A stretch of DNA of 64,000 bases from Sphingobium sp. GTDB taxonomy: Bacteria > Pseudomonadota > Alphaproteobacteria > Sphingomonadales > Sphingomonadaceae. How positions within the stretch are numbered: the stretch's first letter is position 1; each line of letters begins with the position of its first letter. Shown here piece after piece: positions 45,490-55,780 of this stretch. The notes below the pieces were generated by a model. It saw nothing but the letters and a program-made list of their open reading frames with translations, was not told the DNA's origin and did not search any database. The translations under genes and the position numbers were made by a program. Location: contig SPEL01000002.1 in NCBI GenBank assembly GCA_009360885.1, positions 62,001 to 126,000 of the forward strand. Reading direction: 5' to 3'.

Positions 45490-46895
45490 AGCCCCGCCCC
45501 CTGCATACCCTTATCCGCAATGACGCATTTCCCTCTGCCGTGCTGGGTTCACTCTTGCTCTCTGGTTGTAATATGGCGCCTGACCATGTTCGACCGGTAG
45601 CGCCTGTGCCGCAGACATGGCCGCAAGGCGGGGCCTATGCGCCTACCAATAGCACCGAAAGCGCCGCTGGCCTGCGCTGGAGCGAACTGGTGAAGGATCA
45701 GCGTCTGGCCACGTTGATAGACCGCGCACTTTCTTCCAATCGTGATCTGCGCGCTACTATGGCGAGCGTCCTTGCGGCCCGCGCCCGTTACCGGGTAGAC
45801 CGCGCCGCCCGCCTGCCAACACTCAACGCCGGTGCCTCCATGCCCAACCAGCAACAAGGCTGGAACGGCAGCATGGAGGATAGCTACTCCGCCGACCTTG
45901 GCATCAGCGCCTTTGAGATCGACCTGTTTGGCCGGGTCCGCAACGAGGCGCAATCGGCGCTGGAAAACTGGCTGGCGACGCAGGAAGGTGCCCGCGCCGC
46001 CCATATATCTCTGGTTGCCGAAACCGCGAGCGCATGGGCAACCCTCTCCGCAGATCAGCAATTGCTGACATTGGCGCAGCAAACTCAGGCCAATGCAGAG
46101 CGTTCACTTGCCCTGACCCGGTCACTGCAACAGGCCGGGTTATCGAGTGGCCTCGATGTGCAACAGGCGCAAACCGTAGTGCAACAAACCCGCGCTGATG
46201 CGGCCAATGCCCGCACGCAAGTGGCGCAGGATAGGAACGCGCTCGAACTTCTGGTGGGTGGACCCGTTGGCGATGATCTGCTGCCCCCTCCTCTCGCCCA
46301 GCTCGCCCCTGCCATATCGCAGGTTCCTGCGGGGCTTTCCTCTGATATATTGCTCGCCCGCCCGGATGTGTTGCAGGCTGAACATCTGCTGAAAGCCGCC
46401 AATGCGGATATTGGCGCAGCGCGGGCAGCTCTGTTCCCGACCATCAGCCTCACTGCCGCCATAGGCACCGCGAGCGGCGCATTGTCCGCGCTCTTCACCG
46501 GGGATAGTTTCAATGCATCGGTGACGCCATCGGCGCGCTATTCCATATTTGGCGGCGGGCGCAGCGCCAATCTGGATGCCAGCAAGGCGGAAAAAGACCG
46601 CGCCGTCGCCCAATATGAATATGCGATACAAAGCGCGTTTAAGGAGGTATCTGACGCCCTCGCCCGCGCTGGCACCATGGCCGAACAGCAACAGGCCCAG
46701 CAGGATTTAGTGCGCGCCAGCCGCCGCTATCACCAACTGGCGGAACAGCGCTATCGCGTGGGTATTTCCACCTATCAGGCTACGCTAGACGCACAGCGCA
46801 CCCTCTATTCGGCGGAGCAAAGGGCAGTAGCGACAGAGCTTGCGGCGGTGCTGAACCGTATCACCCTCTATCGGGTCATTGGCGCGGATTTCTGA
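45486..46895 (+). CDS. RND efflux outer-membrane factor (OprM/NodT family)
   Basis: 469 residues: lipoprotein signal with lipobox LLLSGC (Cys at residue 28), then two tandem OEP domains (about 70-270 and 290-460) with long helical segments forming the TolC-type tunnel (TQVAQDRNALELLVGGPVGDDLLPP, GISTYQATLDAQRTLYSAEQRAV). Third gene of the MFP-RND-OMF operon, starting 4 nt inside the pump gene. The 3' end runs into a 17-bp tandem repeat beginning at its stop codon. Confidence 0.93.
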   Translation: MKPRPLHTLIRNDAFPSAVLGSLLLSGCNMAPDHVRPVAPVPQTWPQGGAYAPTNSTESAAGLRWSELVKDQRLATLIDRALSSNRDLRATMASVLAARARYRVDRAARLPTLNAGASMPNQQQGWNGSMEDSYSADLGISAFEIDLFGRVRNEAQSALENWLATQEGARAAHISLVAETASAWATLSADQQLLTLAQQTQANAERSLALTRSLQQAGLSSGLDVQQAQTVVQQTRADAANARTQVAQDRNALELLVGGPVGDDLLPPPLAQLAPAISQVPAGLSSDILLARPDVLQAEHLLKAANADIGAARAALFPTISLTAAIGTASGALSALFTGDSFNASVTPSARYSIFGGGRSANLDASKAEKDRAVAQYEYAIQSAFKEVSDALARAGTMAEQQQAQQDLVRASRRYHQLAEQRYRVGISTYQATLDAQRTLYSAEQRAVATELAAVLNRITLYRVIGADF

Positions 46896-46932
46896 TAGAT
46901 AGTCCTGTTGGATAGATAGCCTTGTTGGATAG
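46894..46932 (+). repeat. 17-bp tandem repeat at the efflux operon 3' end
   Basis: GATAGATAGTCCTGTTG at 46894-46910 is followed by GATAGATAGCCTTGTTG (46911-46927) and a partial GATAG. The first unit overlaps the stop codon of the outer-membrane factor gene, and the array ends against the stop of the ABM pseudogene. Confidence 0.75.
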
Positions 46933-47246
46933 TCATGCGATGGCGGGCGCAAAACCCTTCATCGCAAAGGCTTCCATTAACAGATAGGTGCCCTTTTTTC
47001 GCTGATGCGCGTCTATTTGCGGCACCAGTCGGGTGAAATGCTCGCTCGCGCAATGGGCATCCAGCGCGGCCCTATCCGGCCATTCCTCTAGAAGATGAAG
47101 TGGCCGGGGTCTTTCTGATCCACAAACAGGTCATAAGCGATACACAAGGGCTCCCTGCGGGTTTTCTCCACCAGTTCACGGTACAGGGGGCGGACAATTT
47201 CCAGCGCATCTTCCCGAATGAAATCCTGCGCAATGACCTTCAACAT
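46933..47246 (-). pseudogene. ABM-family (putative quinol monooxygenase) gene, frameshifted
   Basis: From ATG at 47246 the frame reads MLKVIAQDFIREDALEIVRPL and on to DQKDPGHFIF, then hits TAG at 47088-47090. One frame over, LEEWPDRAALDAHCASEHF and QIDAHQRKKGTYLLMEAFAMKGFAP continue the same ABM fold to a TGA at 46933-46935. The total of 314 nt is one short of a 315-nt, 104-residue gene, so a single base appears deleted at about 47089-47091. The intact product would be a small cofactor-free antibiotic biosynthesis monooxygenase-type protein. A sequencing error is an alternative. Confidence 0.8.
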
Positions 47247-47312
47247 GACTAACTAACCTATGAATGGAAGGGGCGCGGCATTGCATCCCCTTCCCGCCAG
47301 TTCCTGCGACGC

Positions 47313-48617
47313 TTAAACGGCAGCGGCCTTATCCAGCGCCTGCGTAATATCAGCGATGATATCGTCCACATGCTCCAGCCCGATGGAAAGCCGCACATAG
47401 CCCGGTGACACGCCGGTCGCCGCCTGCTCTTCGGGTGAAAGCTGCGAATGAGTGGTCGATGCCGGGTGGATAGCAAGGCTGCGCGCATCGCCGATATTGG
47501 CGACATGATAAAGCAGTTCCAGCGCATCAATAAACGCCCGGCCAGCCTCCAGCCCACCCTTCAGTTCAAAGCCCAGAAGGCCACCAAAGCCGCCCGTCAA
47601 CACCTTTTCGGCGCGCTGACGCTCTGGCCCGCTTTGCAGCGATGGGTGAATGACCCGTACTACATCAGCGCGACCATTCAGGAACTGCGCGACTTTCTCC
47701 GCATTGGAGCAGTGGCGCGGCATACGCAGCGGTAAAGTCTCTACGCCTTGCACTATCTGAAACGCATTGAACGGAGAGAGGGCTGCGCCTAAATCGCGCA
47801 GCAAAATAGTCCGCGCCCGCAATATATAGGCGATGGGGCCAAGCGGTTTTGCCGCCTCCGCCCAGATTGCACCATGATAGCTCGCATCAGGCGTGTTTAA
47901 ATTAGGCTGACGCTCCGGCACAGCCTGCCAGTCAAAATTGCCTCCATCGACGATCACACCGCCAATGCTCGTGCCATGTCCGCCCAGATATTTGGTTGCG
48001 GAATAGACCACAATCGCCGCGCCCTGCTCCAACGGGCGGGCAATTAACGGGGCCGCCGTATTATCAACAATCAGCGGAATGCCCAGCGCCCGGCCTGATG
48101 CTGCAATTTCCGCCATGGGGCAAACGATCAGCTTGGGGTTAGGCAAGGTCTCAATATACCATGCGCGGGTCCGTTCATCACTGGCGCGGGCAAAGGCGTC
48201 CGGGTCGGATGGGTCCACAAAGCGCGTCTCTATGCCCATGTCGCGCAAGGTATTGGCAAAGAGATTATAGGTGCCGCCGTAAAGGTCCGTTCCGCTGACG
48301 ATATTATCACCTGCGCGCGCCAAATTCTGCACAGCAAAGGCGGAAGCCGCTTGCCCGGATGCCACGGCAAGGGCCGCCGCCCCACCTTCCAGCGCAGCGA
48401 TACGGTCCTCTAATATCGCGGTCGTCGGGTTACCAAGGCGGGTGTAGATATTGCCCAGTTCCTGAAGCGCAAACAGGCGCGCCGCATGGCCTGTATCCGC
48501 AAACTGATAGGATGTTGTTTGGTATATGGGCGGCGCAACAGAGCCAGTCGCCGGGTCCGCCCGCCAGCCCGCATGCAGGGCCAACGTATCAGGATGTAGG
48601 GTGCGTTTATCACTCAT
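47313..48617 (-). CDS. metY: O-acetylhomoserine aminocarboxypropyltransferase (MetY type)
   Basis: 434-residue PLP enzyme of the Cys/Met metabolism family that condenses O-acetylhomoserine with sulfide to give homocysteine. PLP lysine is K209 in YSATKYLGGHG, with NIYTRLGNPT, ASGQAASAFA, SGTDLYGGTYN and VDNTAAP as the usual PLP-pocket segments; the C-terminal IHPASTTHSQLSPEEQAATGVSPG is the OAH-sulfhydrylase signature. The ribosome site GGGAGAGG precedes the ATG. No metX/metW is adjacent. A short palindrome lies 24 nt upstream; no SAM or SAH riboswitch was recognised. Confidence 0.94.
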   Translation of the reverse strand: MSDKRTLHPDTLALHAGWRADPATGSVAPPIYQTTSYQFADTGHAARLFALQELGNIYTRLGNPTTAILEDRIAALEGGAAALAVASGQAASAFAVQNLARAGDNIVSGTDLYGGTYNLFANTLRDMGIETRFVDPSDPDAFARASDERTRAWYIETLPNPKLIVCPMAEIAASGRALGIPLIVDNTAAPLIARPLEQGAAIVVYSATKYLGGHGTSIGGVIVDGGNFDWQAVPERQPNLNTPDASYHGAIWAEAAKPLGPIAYILRARTILLRDLGAALSPFNAFQIVQGVETLPLRMPRHCSNAEKVAQFLNGRADVVRVIHPSLQSGPERQRAEKVLTGGFGGLLGFELKGGLEAGRAFIDALELLYHVANIGDARSLAIHPASTTHSQLSPEEQAATGVSPGYVRLSIGLEHVDDIIADITQALDKAAAV

Positions 48618-48640
48618 GCCAAAGCCTCTCCCGCTTGTGG

Positions 48641-48657
48641 GTCATTCCTATAATGAC
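48641..48657 (-). promoter_or_regulatory. palindrome upstream of metY
   Basis: GTCATT-CCTAT-AATGAC, a perfect 6-bp inverted repeat with a 5-nt centre, 24 nt before the metY start, where an operator overlapping the promoter would sit. The regulator is unknown; the centre contains TATAAT read on the + strand, so it could be a -10 element by chance. Confidence 0.35.
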
Positions 48658-48735
48658 TCAACAGAGACCATCCTGACGATGAAAACGCAAGAGGGCTGGC
48701 ACACAGATAATCATGTCAGGCTGATGCCAAATGTT

Positions 48736-49494
48736 TCAGCGTTTTTCCGGCATGATCTTGCGCGCGGTCAGGATTTTAACGGGGTTAGCGAGCATTTGCC
48801 CCTTCATCCCCTCTTTCTCGCCCAATGTCGGGGAAATGGGTGCCCCCATAATCTTCATGATGACATCCATCCCCTCAACCACCCGGCCAAAGGCCGCGAA
48901 ACCGGCCCTATCGGAACCAGCATTGTCACCCGGCTGATCTGGCTGAGCATTAAAGCTAGACATGTCACCCACGGTAATGAAGAAATCCGTCCGGGCCGTT
49001 CCCTGCGCTGTGCGCGCCATCGAAATTGTGCCAGTTTCATGTGTCAGGCCGGTTTTACTGGTCGGCTCATGCGCGATAGCCGGGAAATATTTTTCCCCGG
49101 CCTTCAACAAACGCGTCCCGCCCTGCACCAGTCCGAAATTTTCAGCGATGTTGATAGCGCGATAGAAATTGCCGCCATCATAGAGTTTCGCATCCACATA
49201 GCGCAGGAAATTTGCCGTTGTGATGGGCGCGCGCTCTTTCTCCAGTTCCAGCACGATTGGCCCATCGCTGGTCTGCAGGGCAACGCGCACGGTTTCATAC
49301 CGTGGCGCAGCAATCGCCGGTGAGGATATTGGCGTAGGTGCTTCTGCCACAGGTACAGCGGGCGCGGAATTCCCCTGCTGCTCCTGTGCCGCAGCGCTCT
49401 GCATTACAATCGGCATATGCACCGCCAGCGCCGCAACGCCTGCCAGCACCCGCTTTCCCACGATCATCCCCGGCATAGCTTCAGACCATCCCAT
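48736..49494 (-). CDS. secreted cyclophilin-type peptidyl-prolyl isomerase
   Basis: 252 residues: signal peptide (around GKRVLAGVAALAVHMPIVMQSAAAQ), a Pro/Ala-rich linker, then a cyclophilin domain (about 65-250; DGPIVLELEKERAPITTANFLRYVD, YRAINIAENFGLVQGG, ISMARTAQGTARTDFFITVGD, FAAFGRVVEGMDVI). The F-x-x-x-Q active-site residues of classical PPIases are partly replaced (NFGLVQGG), as in several bacterial periplasmic relatives. Folding of exported proteins is the probable role. It starts 3 nt after the AI-2E gene's stop. Alternative starts at 49476 and 49467 exist. Confidence 0.87.
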   Translation of the reverse strand: MGWSEAMPGMIVGKRVLAGVAALAVHMPIVMQSAAAQEQQGNSAPAVPVAEAPTPISSPAIAAPRYETVRVALQTSDGPIVLELEKERAPITTANFLRYVDAKLYDGGNFYRAINIAENFGLVQGGTRLLKAGEKYFPAIAHEPTSKTGLTHETGTISMARTAQGTARTDFFITVGDMSSFNAQPDQPGDNAGSDRAGFAAFGRVVEGMDVIMKIMGAPISPTLGEKEGMKGQMLANPVKILTARKIMPEKR

Positions 49495-49497
49495 TGC

Positions 49498-50595
49498 TCA
49501 CAGCGCGATTCCATCACTGGCGACCCCGGCACGGCGGCCTGCGATGAAAATCTCCCACACCGCCAAGAACAAAGCGGCGATCACCGGCCCAATGATGAAA
49601 CCGGAAAGGCCGAACAATTCCAGCCCGCCCAAGGTGGAAATCAACACCACATAATCAGGCATACGGGTGTCGCGCCCCACCAATATCGGGCGCAGCACAT
49701 TATCCACCATGCCGATCACGAACATACCGCAAAAAACAAGGATGGCCCCTTTGACCGTCGCACCGGACGCGAACAGATAGATTGCCACAGGCACCCAGAT
49801 GATACCCGTTCCAACAGCAGGGATGAGCGAGAAAAAGGCCATCGCCACACCCCATAATATCGCGCCGCCAATGCCCAGGCTCCAGAATATCAAGCCACCC
49901 AGACCGCCCTGTACGATGGCGACGATCATATTCCCTTTGATGGTCGCCCTGACCACCGCGATGAATTTTTCCGCAAGTGCCCGACGCTGAACGGAATGGA
50001 GCGGGATGGCATCCACCACCATGGCGGAGAGATACGGCCCATCACGCAGCAAAAAGAAGGTGAGATAGAGCATCACACCCAACGACACGAAGAAGGAAAA
50101 AGCCGTTTGCCCAATGTTCAGCGCCTGCACCGCCAGCGTCTCAAAACTGGCGGAAAGACCATTACTCACCTTATCCCTGATGGCATCAATATCGGTAAGC
50201 CCCAGACGGTTAAGTTGCTGAATTGCCCAGTCAGGCAAGGCGTTCTGCACCTGATCGAAATAAGCGATAATGTTGATGTTACCGGACCGCAGGCCGTTAT
50301 AAAAAACCGATGCCTCCTGCACCAGCAATATGCCCAAGATAATCATCGGTACGATGACGATGGCAATCAGCGTCAGCAATGTGACCGCCGCCATGCTGTT
50401 GGGGCGGTTGGGAAATGTCTTCACCAAATAACGCTGCATAGGCGCAAAAAGGATTGCCGCGACAACGCCCCATAATATTGCATTGAAAAATGACAGGACC
50501 AGCCAGATGAACGCAACAGTTGCTGCCCCCACCAAAAACAGGAACATCTTGTCTTCAAGACGGGCCTTCATTCCCGGTTCTTTTCCCTCATCCAT
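49498..50595 (-). CDS. AI-2E family (YdiK/PerM-like) permease
   Basis: About 365-residue integral membrane protein. Two N-terminal hydrophobic segments (FLVGAATVAFIWLVLSFF, LWGVVAAILFAPM) are followed by a soluble middle and a C-terminal set of helices (GLGGLIFWSLGIGGAILWG, SLIPAVGTGIIWVPVAIYL, GMFVIGMVDNVLRPILVG) carrying the conserved PxxGxxxxWxP and DNxLRPxLxG motifs. The family name is historical; TqsA-type transport of AI-2 is only one of several proposed roles. The start at 50595 avoids overlap with the flavin reductase gene, which ends at 50600. Confidence 0.86.
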   Translation of the reverse strand: MDEGKEPGMKARLEDKMFLFLVGAATVAFIWLVLSFFNAILWGVVAAILFAPMQRYLVKTFPNRPNSMAAVTLLTLIAIVIVPMIILGILLVQEASVFYNGLRSGNINIIAYFDQVQNALPDWAIQQLNRLGLTDIDAIRDKVSNGLSASFETLAVQALNIGQTAFSFFVSLGVMLYLTFFLLRDGPYLSAMVVDAIPLHSVQRRALAEKFIAVVRATIKGNMIVAIVQGGLGGLIFWSLGIGGAILWGVAMAFFSLIPAVGTGIIWVPVAIYLFASGATVKGAILVFCGMFVIGMVDNVLRPILVGRDTRMPDYVVLISTLGGLELFGLSGFIIGPVIAALFLAVWEIFIAGRRAGVASDGIAL

Positions 50596-50599
50596 AGCG

Positions 50600-51115
50600 T
50601 CAGAGCCTTTCGCCAATATGGCGGTATGCGCCATTCATGTAGATAAGCGGATCCACCGCATCGGCCAGTTCTACGGATAAAACATCGCCGATGAATATAT
50701 CGTGGGAACCATAAGAAATGCGCTGACGCTGATGGCAGCGAATAATCGCCTGCGCATCTGCCACATAGGGAATACCATCGTCATCCGGCACCCAGTTACC
50801 GGTTGAAAAACGATCTTCTCCCCGCGCTCCGCCACCGCAATTGCGGGCAATATCAACCTGATCGACGCTAAGGATATTGAGCGAAAAATTCGCCCCGCCT
50901 TCAAGGATTTTATGGGATGAAACTGACCGGTTAACGCAAATCAGCATAGAGGGCGGGTCCATACTGAGCGGGGTAACGGCCGTTGCCGCCATGGCGTAGC
51001 GCTTACCCTCTTCATCCACCGTCGTGATGATAACAACGGACTGAGCAAATCCGCGCATCGCATTTTTTAGCGCTGTCGCAAGAGAATCTGCCGCCGCCAC
51101 CTCACTCGTCATCAT
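50600..51115 (-). CDS. flavin reductase (HpaC-like)
   Basis: 171-residue NAD(P)H-dependent FMN/FAD reductase fold that supplies reduced flavin to two-component monooxygenases. The FMN-binding segments AMAATAVTPLSMDPPSMLICVNRSVSSH and FSLNILSVDQVDIA match, as does the C-terminal GSHDIFIGDVLSVEL. The ribosome site GGGGGAT precedes the ATG. No cognate monooxygenase is nearby, so the partner is unknown. 4 nt separate it from the AI-2E gene start, so the flavin reductase, permease and cyclophilin genes may form one unit. Confidence 0.9.
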   Translation of the reverse strand: MMTSEVAAADSLATALKNAMRGFAQSVVIITTVDEEGKRYAMAATAVTPLSMDPPSMLICVNRSVSSHKILEGGANFSLNILSVDQVDIARNCGGGARGEDRFSTGNWVPDDDGIPYVADAQAIIRCHQRQRISYGSHDIFIGDVLSVELADAVDPLIYMNGAYRHIGERL

Positions 51116-51304
51116 ATCCCCCGTTTTTAGCGTCAGAGCGATTTTCCAATATTCTGTTATAACTGATGATGAAGCCAGAGGTTTCCGTCAATGAGTTTCA
51201 GATTCCATTGACCTCTTTCCTTCTTCATCATTGATACTGCGGTGCATAAAATCGATCAGCCGCGAATGGAGGGGTTTTCTCGCAACTGCAACATAGCATC
51301 ATAT

Positions 51305-51336
51305 AAAAAACCGGAGGTACATTGCTGTACCCCCGG
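51305..51336 (-). terminator. groEL terminator
   Basis: A 10-bp stem (CCGGGGGTAC / GTACCTCCGG as read on the - strand, one G-U pair) with a 6-nt loop is followed by TTTTTTATAT. It lies 30 nt past the groEL stop. The rest of 51116-51300 shows nothing else I can support. Confidence 0.9.
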
Positions 51337-51366
51337 CCTTTTTGCAATTCACAGCATTGGCAGGGC

Positions 51367-53031
<1,665 letters not shown>

Positions 53032-53128
53032 TTAGTAATTTCGTGGAAATAACCGGAAATGGTAATGGCTCAGGCGATAAGGCCGAAGCGCGCTGACTAA
53101 ACGCCAACGGTGCCCAAACCCGTCGGCT

Positions 53129-53416
53129 TTAGCCAACAATGCCCAATATGTCCGATTCCTTCATGATGAGCAGATCTTCGCCATCAACCTTGATTTCGGT
53201 GCCAGACCATTTGCCGAACAGAACGCGGTCACCCACCTTCACGTCCAGCGGGGTCACTTTGCCATCTTCATTCTTCGCGCCGGTACCAACAGCGACGATT
53301 TCGCCTTCAGCCGGCTTTTCCTTAGCGGAATCGGGGATGATGATACCACCAGCGGTCTTTTCCTCGGCCTCAACGCGGCGAACGAGGACACGGTCATGTA
53401 AAGGACGAAATCCCAT
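53129..53416 (-). CDS. groS: co-chaperonin GroES
   Basis: 95-residue heptameric lid of Gro[37 protein letters not shown] carries the mobile loop and GGIIIP GroEL-binding tip; the C terminus [18 protein letters not shown] is typical. The ATG at 53416 is chosen because the family begins [10 protein letters not shown] and AAAGG lies upstream; the frame extends another 35 codons without similarity. Confidence 0.98.
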   Translation of the reverse strand: MGFRPLHDRVLVRRVEAEEKTAGGIIIPDSAKEKPAEGEIVAVGTGAKNEDGKVTPLDVKVGDRVLFGKWSGTEIKVDGEDLLIMKESDILGIVG

Positions 53417-53528
53417 AAGTGTGCCTTTCCTTATTACCATGATGGGGACTATCCTGCCGTTCTGGTCGGTGGTCCATACGGCACCCCCTGCCCCCAGATC
53501 AGCCCGATTGCCCCCGGACAATCTTTAT

Positions 53529-53554
53529 TTAGCACTCTCAGACAAGAGTGCCAG
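53529..53554 (-). promoter_or_regulatory. CIRCE-like operator of groESL
   Basis: On the - strand CTGGCACTC and GAGTGCTAA form an inverted repeat around TTGTCTGA. The right arm matches the HrcA operator exactly and the left is two bases off; by my count the spacer is 8 nt, one less than the usual 9. It lies between the RpoH promoter and groES, in the transcribed leader. hrcA is not in the window. Confidence 0.8.
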
Positions 53555-53565
53555 CGAGGGTGCAT

Positions 53566-53591
53566 ATGGGGCATAGCCATGTCGGTTCAAG
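53566..53591 (-). promoter_or_regulatory. RpoH (sigma-32) promoter of groESL
   Basis: Read on the - strand, CTTGAA (53586-53591) and CCCCAT (53566-53571) are 14 nt apart, matching the heat-shock sigma consensus in sequence and spacing. It is about 150 nt upstream of groES and just upstream of the CIRCE-like element. Confidence 0.85.
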
Positions 53592-53692
53592 GGGAAAGAA
53601 CAAAGAAATTTCACTAATCGACACAAAGCCGTCGCGGCTGCTATGAAAGTCAGCTCTGTCCCCAGCAGGCTGACCAACGGAGACCAGCACCC

Positions 53693-55582
53693 ATGGCATT
53701 TCTAAAAGCAATATGGCGTTTCATGATGGGCGTCAAAGATGTGCTGGTGCTATGCTTTTTGCTGTTATTTTTCATCGGCCTATACGGAATTCTCAGTATT
53801 TCCGGCGGGGAACGTCCGATGCAGGTCAGCGAAGGCGCGCTGCTCCTTGATCTTGATGGCAGCATCGTTGAACAACCCCGGAAGGTAGACCCGCTTTCTT
53901 TGCTGATCGGCACAGAAGCCCCTATGCAGGAATATCGCCTGCGGGACATAATCACCGCGCTGGAGGCCGCGCGTAGCGACCCCAAAATAAAGGTCGTGGT
54001 GCTGGATCTGAACGGGTTCACCGGCGGCGGGCAAGTGGCTCTCACCCGTATAGGCAAAGCGCTGGATGGGCTACGCGCCGCGAAGAAACCCGTTCTCGCT
54101 TATGCTACGGCTTATCAGGATGATGGATACCAACTGGCCGCCCATGCTGGCGAAGTATGGCTCAACCCCCTTGGGGCGGTGGCTCTCACTGGCCCCGGCG
54201 GCAACCAGCTTTATTATAAGGGGCTGATCGACAGGCTGGGCATCACCGCCCATATTTTCCGCGTTGGCACCTATAAAAGCGCGGTAGAACCCTATCTGCG
54301 CAGCGATCAGTCCCCCGAAGCGAAGGCGGATATGCAGGCTCTTGCCGATCATCTGTGGCAGAATTGGATAGCCGATGTGAAAAAAGCCCGCCCACAGGCG
54401 CAGATCATCCCCTATAGCAGCCAGCCCGTCGCCGCAGCAGAAGCTGCGCAAGGCAATCTGGGCAATGCAGCGATTAGTGCAAAGCTGGTGGACAAACTGG
54501 GCGACGCACAATCCTTTGCCGCCCGCGTTGCGGAGCTGGCGGGCGCGGCTCCGCAAAACAGCCCGCACCCTTATGCGGCGATTGATCTCGCTACTTATGC
54601 CCTTACAAAACAGCCTGCCAATGTAGGGCAAATAGGCGTAGTGACCGTCGCGGGAGAGATTATTGATGGCGAAGCTGGCCCCGGCACCGCTGCGGGGGAG
54701 AGCATCGCCAAACAGATTGAGGAAGCACTGGCGTCTGGCAAGTTAAAGGCGCTGGTCGTACGGGTCGATTCCCCCGGTGGATCAGTATTGGCATCCGAAC
54801 GCATCCGCATAGCGATTGCAGCGGCACGGCAACAGAAATTGCCGGTGGTGGTCTCCATGGGCAATATCGCCGCCAGCGGAGGTTACTGGATTTCCACCGC
54901 TGCGGACCGCATCTATGCTGATCCATCCACCATCACCGGCTCCATTGGCGTTTTCGCGGTCGTCCCCAGTTTTGAAGGGATGCTTGCCAAAATTGGCGTC
55001 ACCAGCGACGGGGTGCGCACCACCCCGCTTTCTGGCGAGCCTGATATTGTGGGCGGGTTCAGCCCTGAATTTTCCCGCATCACGCAATTGGGTGTAGAGG
55101 ATATTTATCGTCGTTTCCTTGGCCTCGTCGCGGCAGCCCGTAAAATCTCACCGGAAAAGCTGGATGGCATTGCCGAAGGTCGGCTGTGGGATGGTGGCAC
55201 CGCCCGACAACTGGGCCTGATTGATGGCTATGGCGGGCTGGAAGAGGCGATAGCCGAAGCCGCGAAACTGGCGAAGATAGCCCCTGCCGATGCGAGACCT
55301 TTCTATATTGACCCCAAAACGGACGCCTTCACGCAATTTGTTGAGCAAATGGTTAGCGGCGAAGCGCAGGCCCATGCCCGTGTGGGCGGTAGCGACCTTG
55401 CCGCCCTTCAGTCAGCCCGGCAACAGGCTCTTTTCATCCGCGCTCTTGATGATGCACAGCGCCTTGCGACGGGCGGTTCCATTCAGGCGCGCTGTCTGGA
55501 ATGCGCTTCCTTCCTACCCGGTACGCAACCATCCCAGAAAAGCATATCTATCATGGAAAAGCTGCTGTTCTGGCAAATGTGA
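53693..55582 (+). CDS. sppA: signal peptide peptidase SppA, 67K type
   Basis: 629-residue membrane-bound serine protease with an N-terminal membrane anchor (VLVLCFLLLFFIGLYGIL) and two tandem SppA domains. The Ser-Lys dyad is placed as in E. coli: general base K195 (VGTYKSAVEP) in the first half and nucleophile S395 (NIAASGGYWIS) in the second. It degrades cleaved signal peptides in the inner membrane. Monocistronic; the gap to groES (53417-53692) holds both divergent promoters. Confidence 0.95.
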   Translation: MAFLKAIWRFMMGVKDVLVLCFLLLFFIGLYGILSISGGERPMQVSEGALLLDLDGSIVEQPRKVDPLSLLIGTEAPMQEYRLRDIITALEAARSDPKIKVVVLDLNGFTGGGQVALTRIGKALDGLRAAKKPVLAYATAYQDDGYQLAAHAGEVWLNPLGAVALTGPGGNQLYYKGLIDRLGITAHIFRVGTYKSAVEPYLRSDQSPEAKADMQALADHLWQNWIADVKKARPQAQIIPYSSQPVAAAEAAQGNLGNAAISAKLVDKLGDAQSFAARVAELAGAAPQNSPHPYAAIDLATYALTKQPANVGQIGVVTVAGEIIDGEAGPGTAAGESIAKQIEEALASGKLKALVVRVDSPGGSVLASERIRIAIAAARQQKLPVVVSMGNIAASGGYWISTAADRIYADPSTITGSIGVFAVVPSFEGMLAKIGVTSDGVRTTPLSGEPDIVGGFSPEFSRITQLGVEDIYRRFLGLVAAARKISPEKLDGIAEGRLWDGGTARQLGLIDGYGGLEEAIAEAAKLAKIAPADARPFYIDPKTDAFTQFVEQMVSGEAQAHARVGGSDLAALQSARQQALFIRALDDAQRLATGGSIQARCLECASFLPGTQPSQKSISIMEKLLFWQM

Positions 55583-55636
55583 TGGGGGATTTATACCGCG
55601 CGGCAAAGAGTGGATCAGTATAGGCGGTTGAGCATA

Positions 55637-55672
55637 ACCATCGGCAATGATCTTATCTCATTGCGGATCGGT
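55637..55672 (+). other. hairpin after sppA
   Basis: A 7-bp GCAATGA/TCATTGC stem with a 7-nt loop continues past one mismatch and a bulge (ATC/GAT, ACC/GGT), 55 nt after the sppA stop. No clear T-run. The rest of 55583-55736 shows nothing else recognisable. Confidence 0.4.
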
Positions 55673-55736
55673 ATTAGAGCTATTTCCAAGCCGATGGCAT
55701 CATCTTCTGGTTAAGAAAGTGCGGTAAAACAAAATT

Positions 55737-55780
55737 TTAGAGCAGTTCAACTTATTCAAAATGATCGGAAACCGCTCTAA
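55737..55780. repeat. REP-like palindrome over the TRIC gene stop
   Basis: Arms TTAGAGCAGTT and AACCGCTCTAA pair over 11 positions with one G-U/mismatch, around a 22-nt AT-rich middle. The right arm contains the stop codon of the TRIC-type gene. Its AGAGC...GCTCT ends resemble dispersed palindromic elements of alphaproteobacteria; no second copy was found in this window. Confidence 0.5.

Noticed and set aside
48618-48735. SAM-II, SAH or similar riboswitch before metY
   Set aside because: I looked for the conserved cores and pairings and did not find them; the 118-nt gap shows only a short palindrome.
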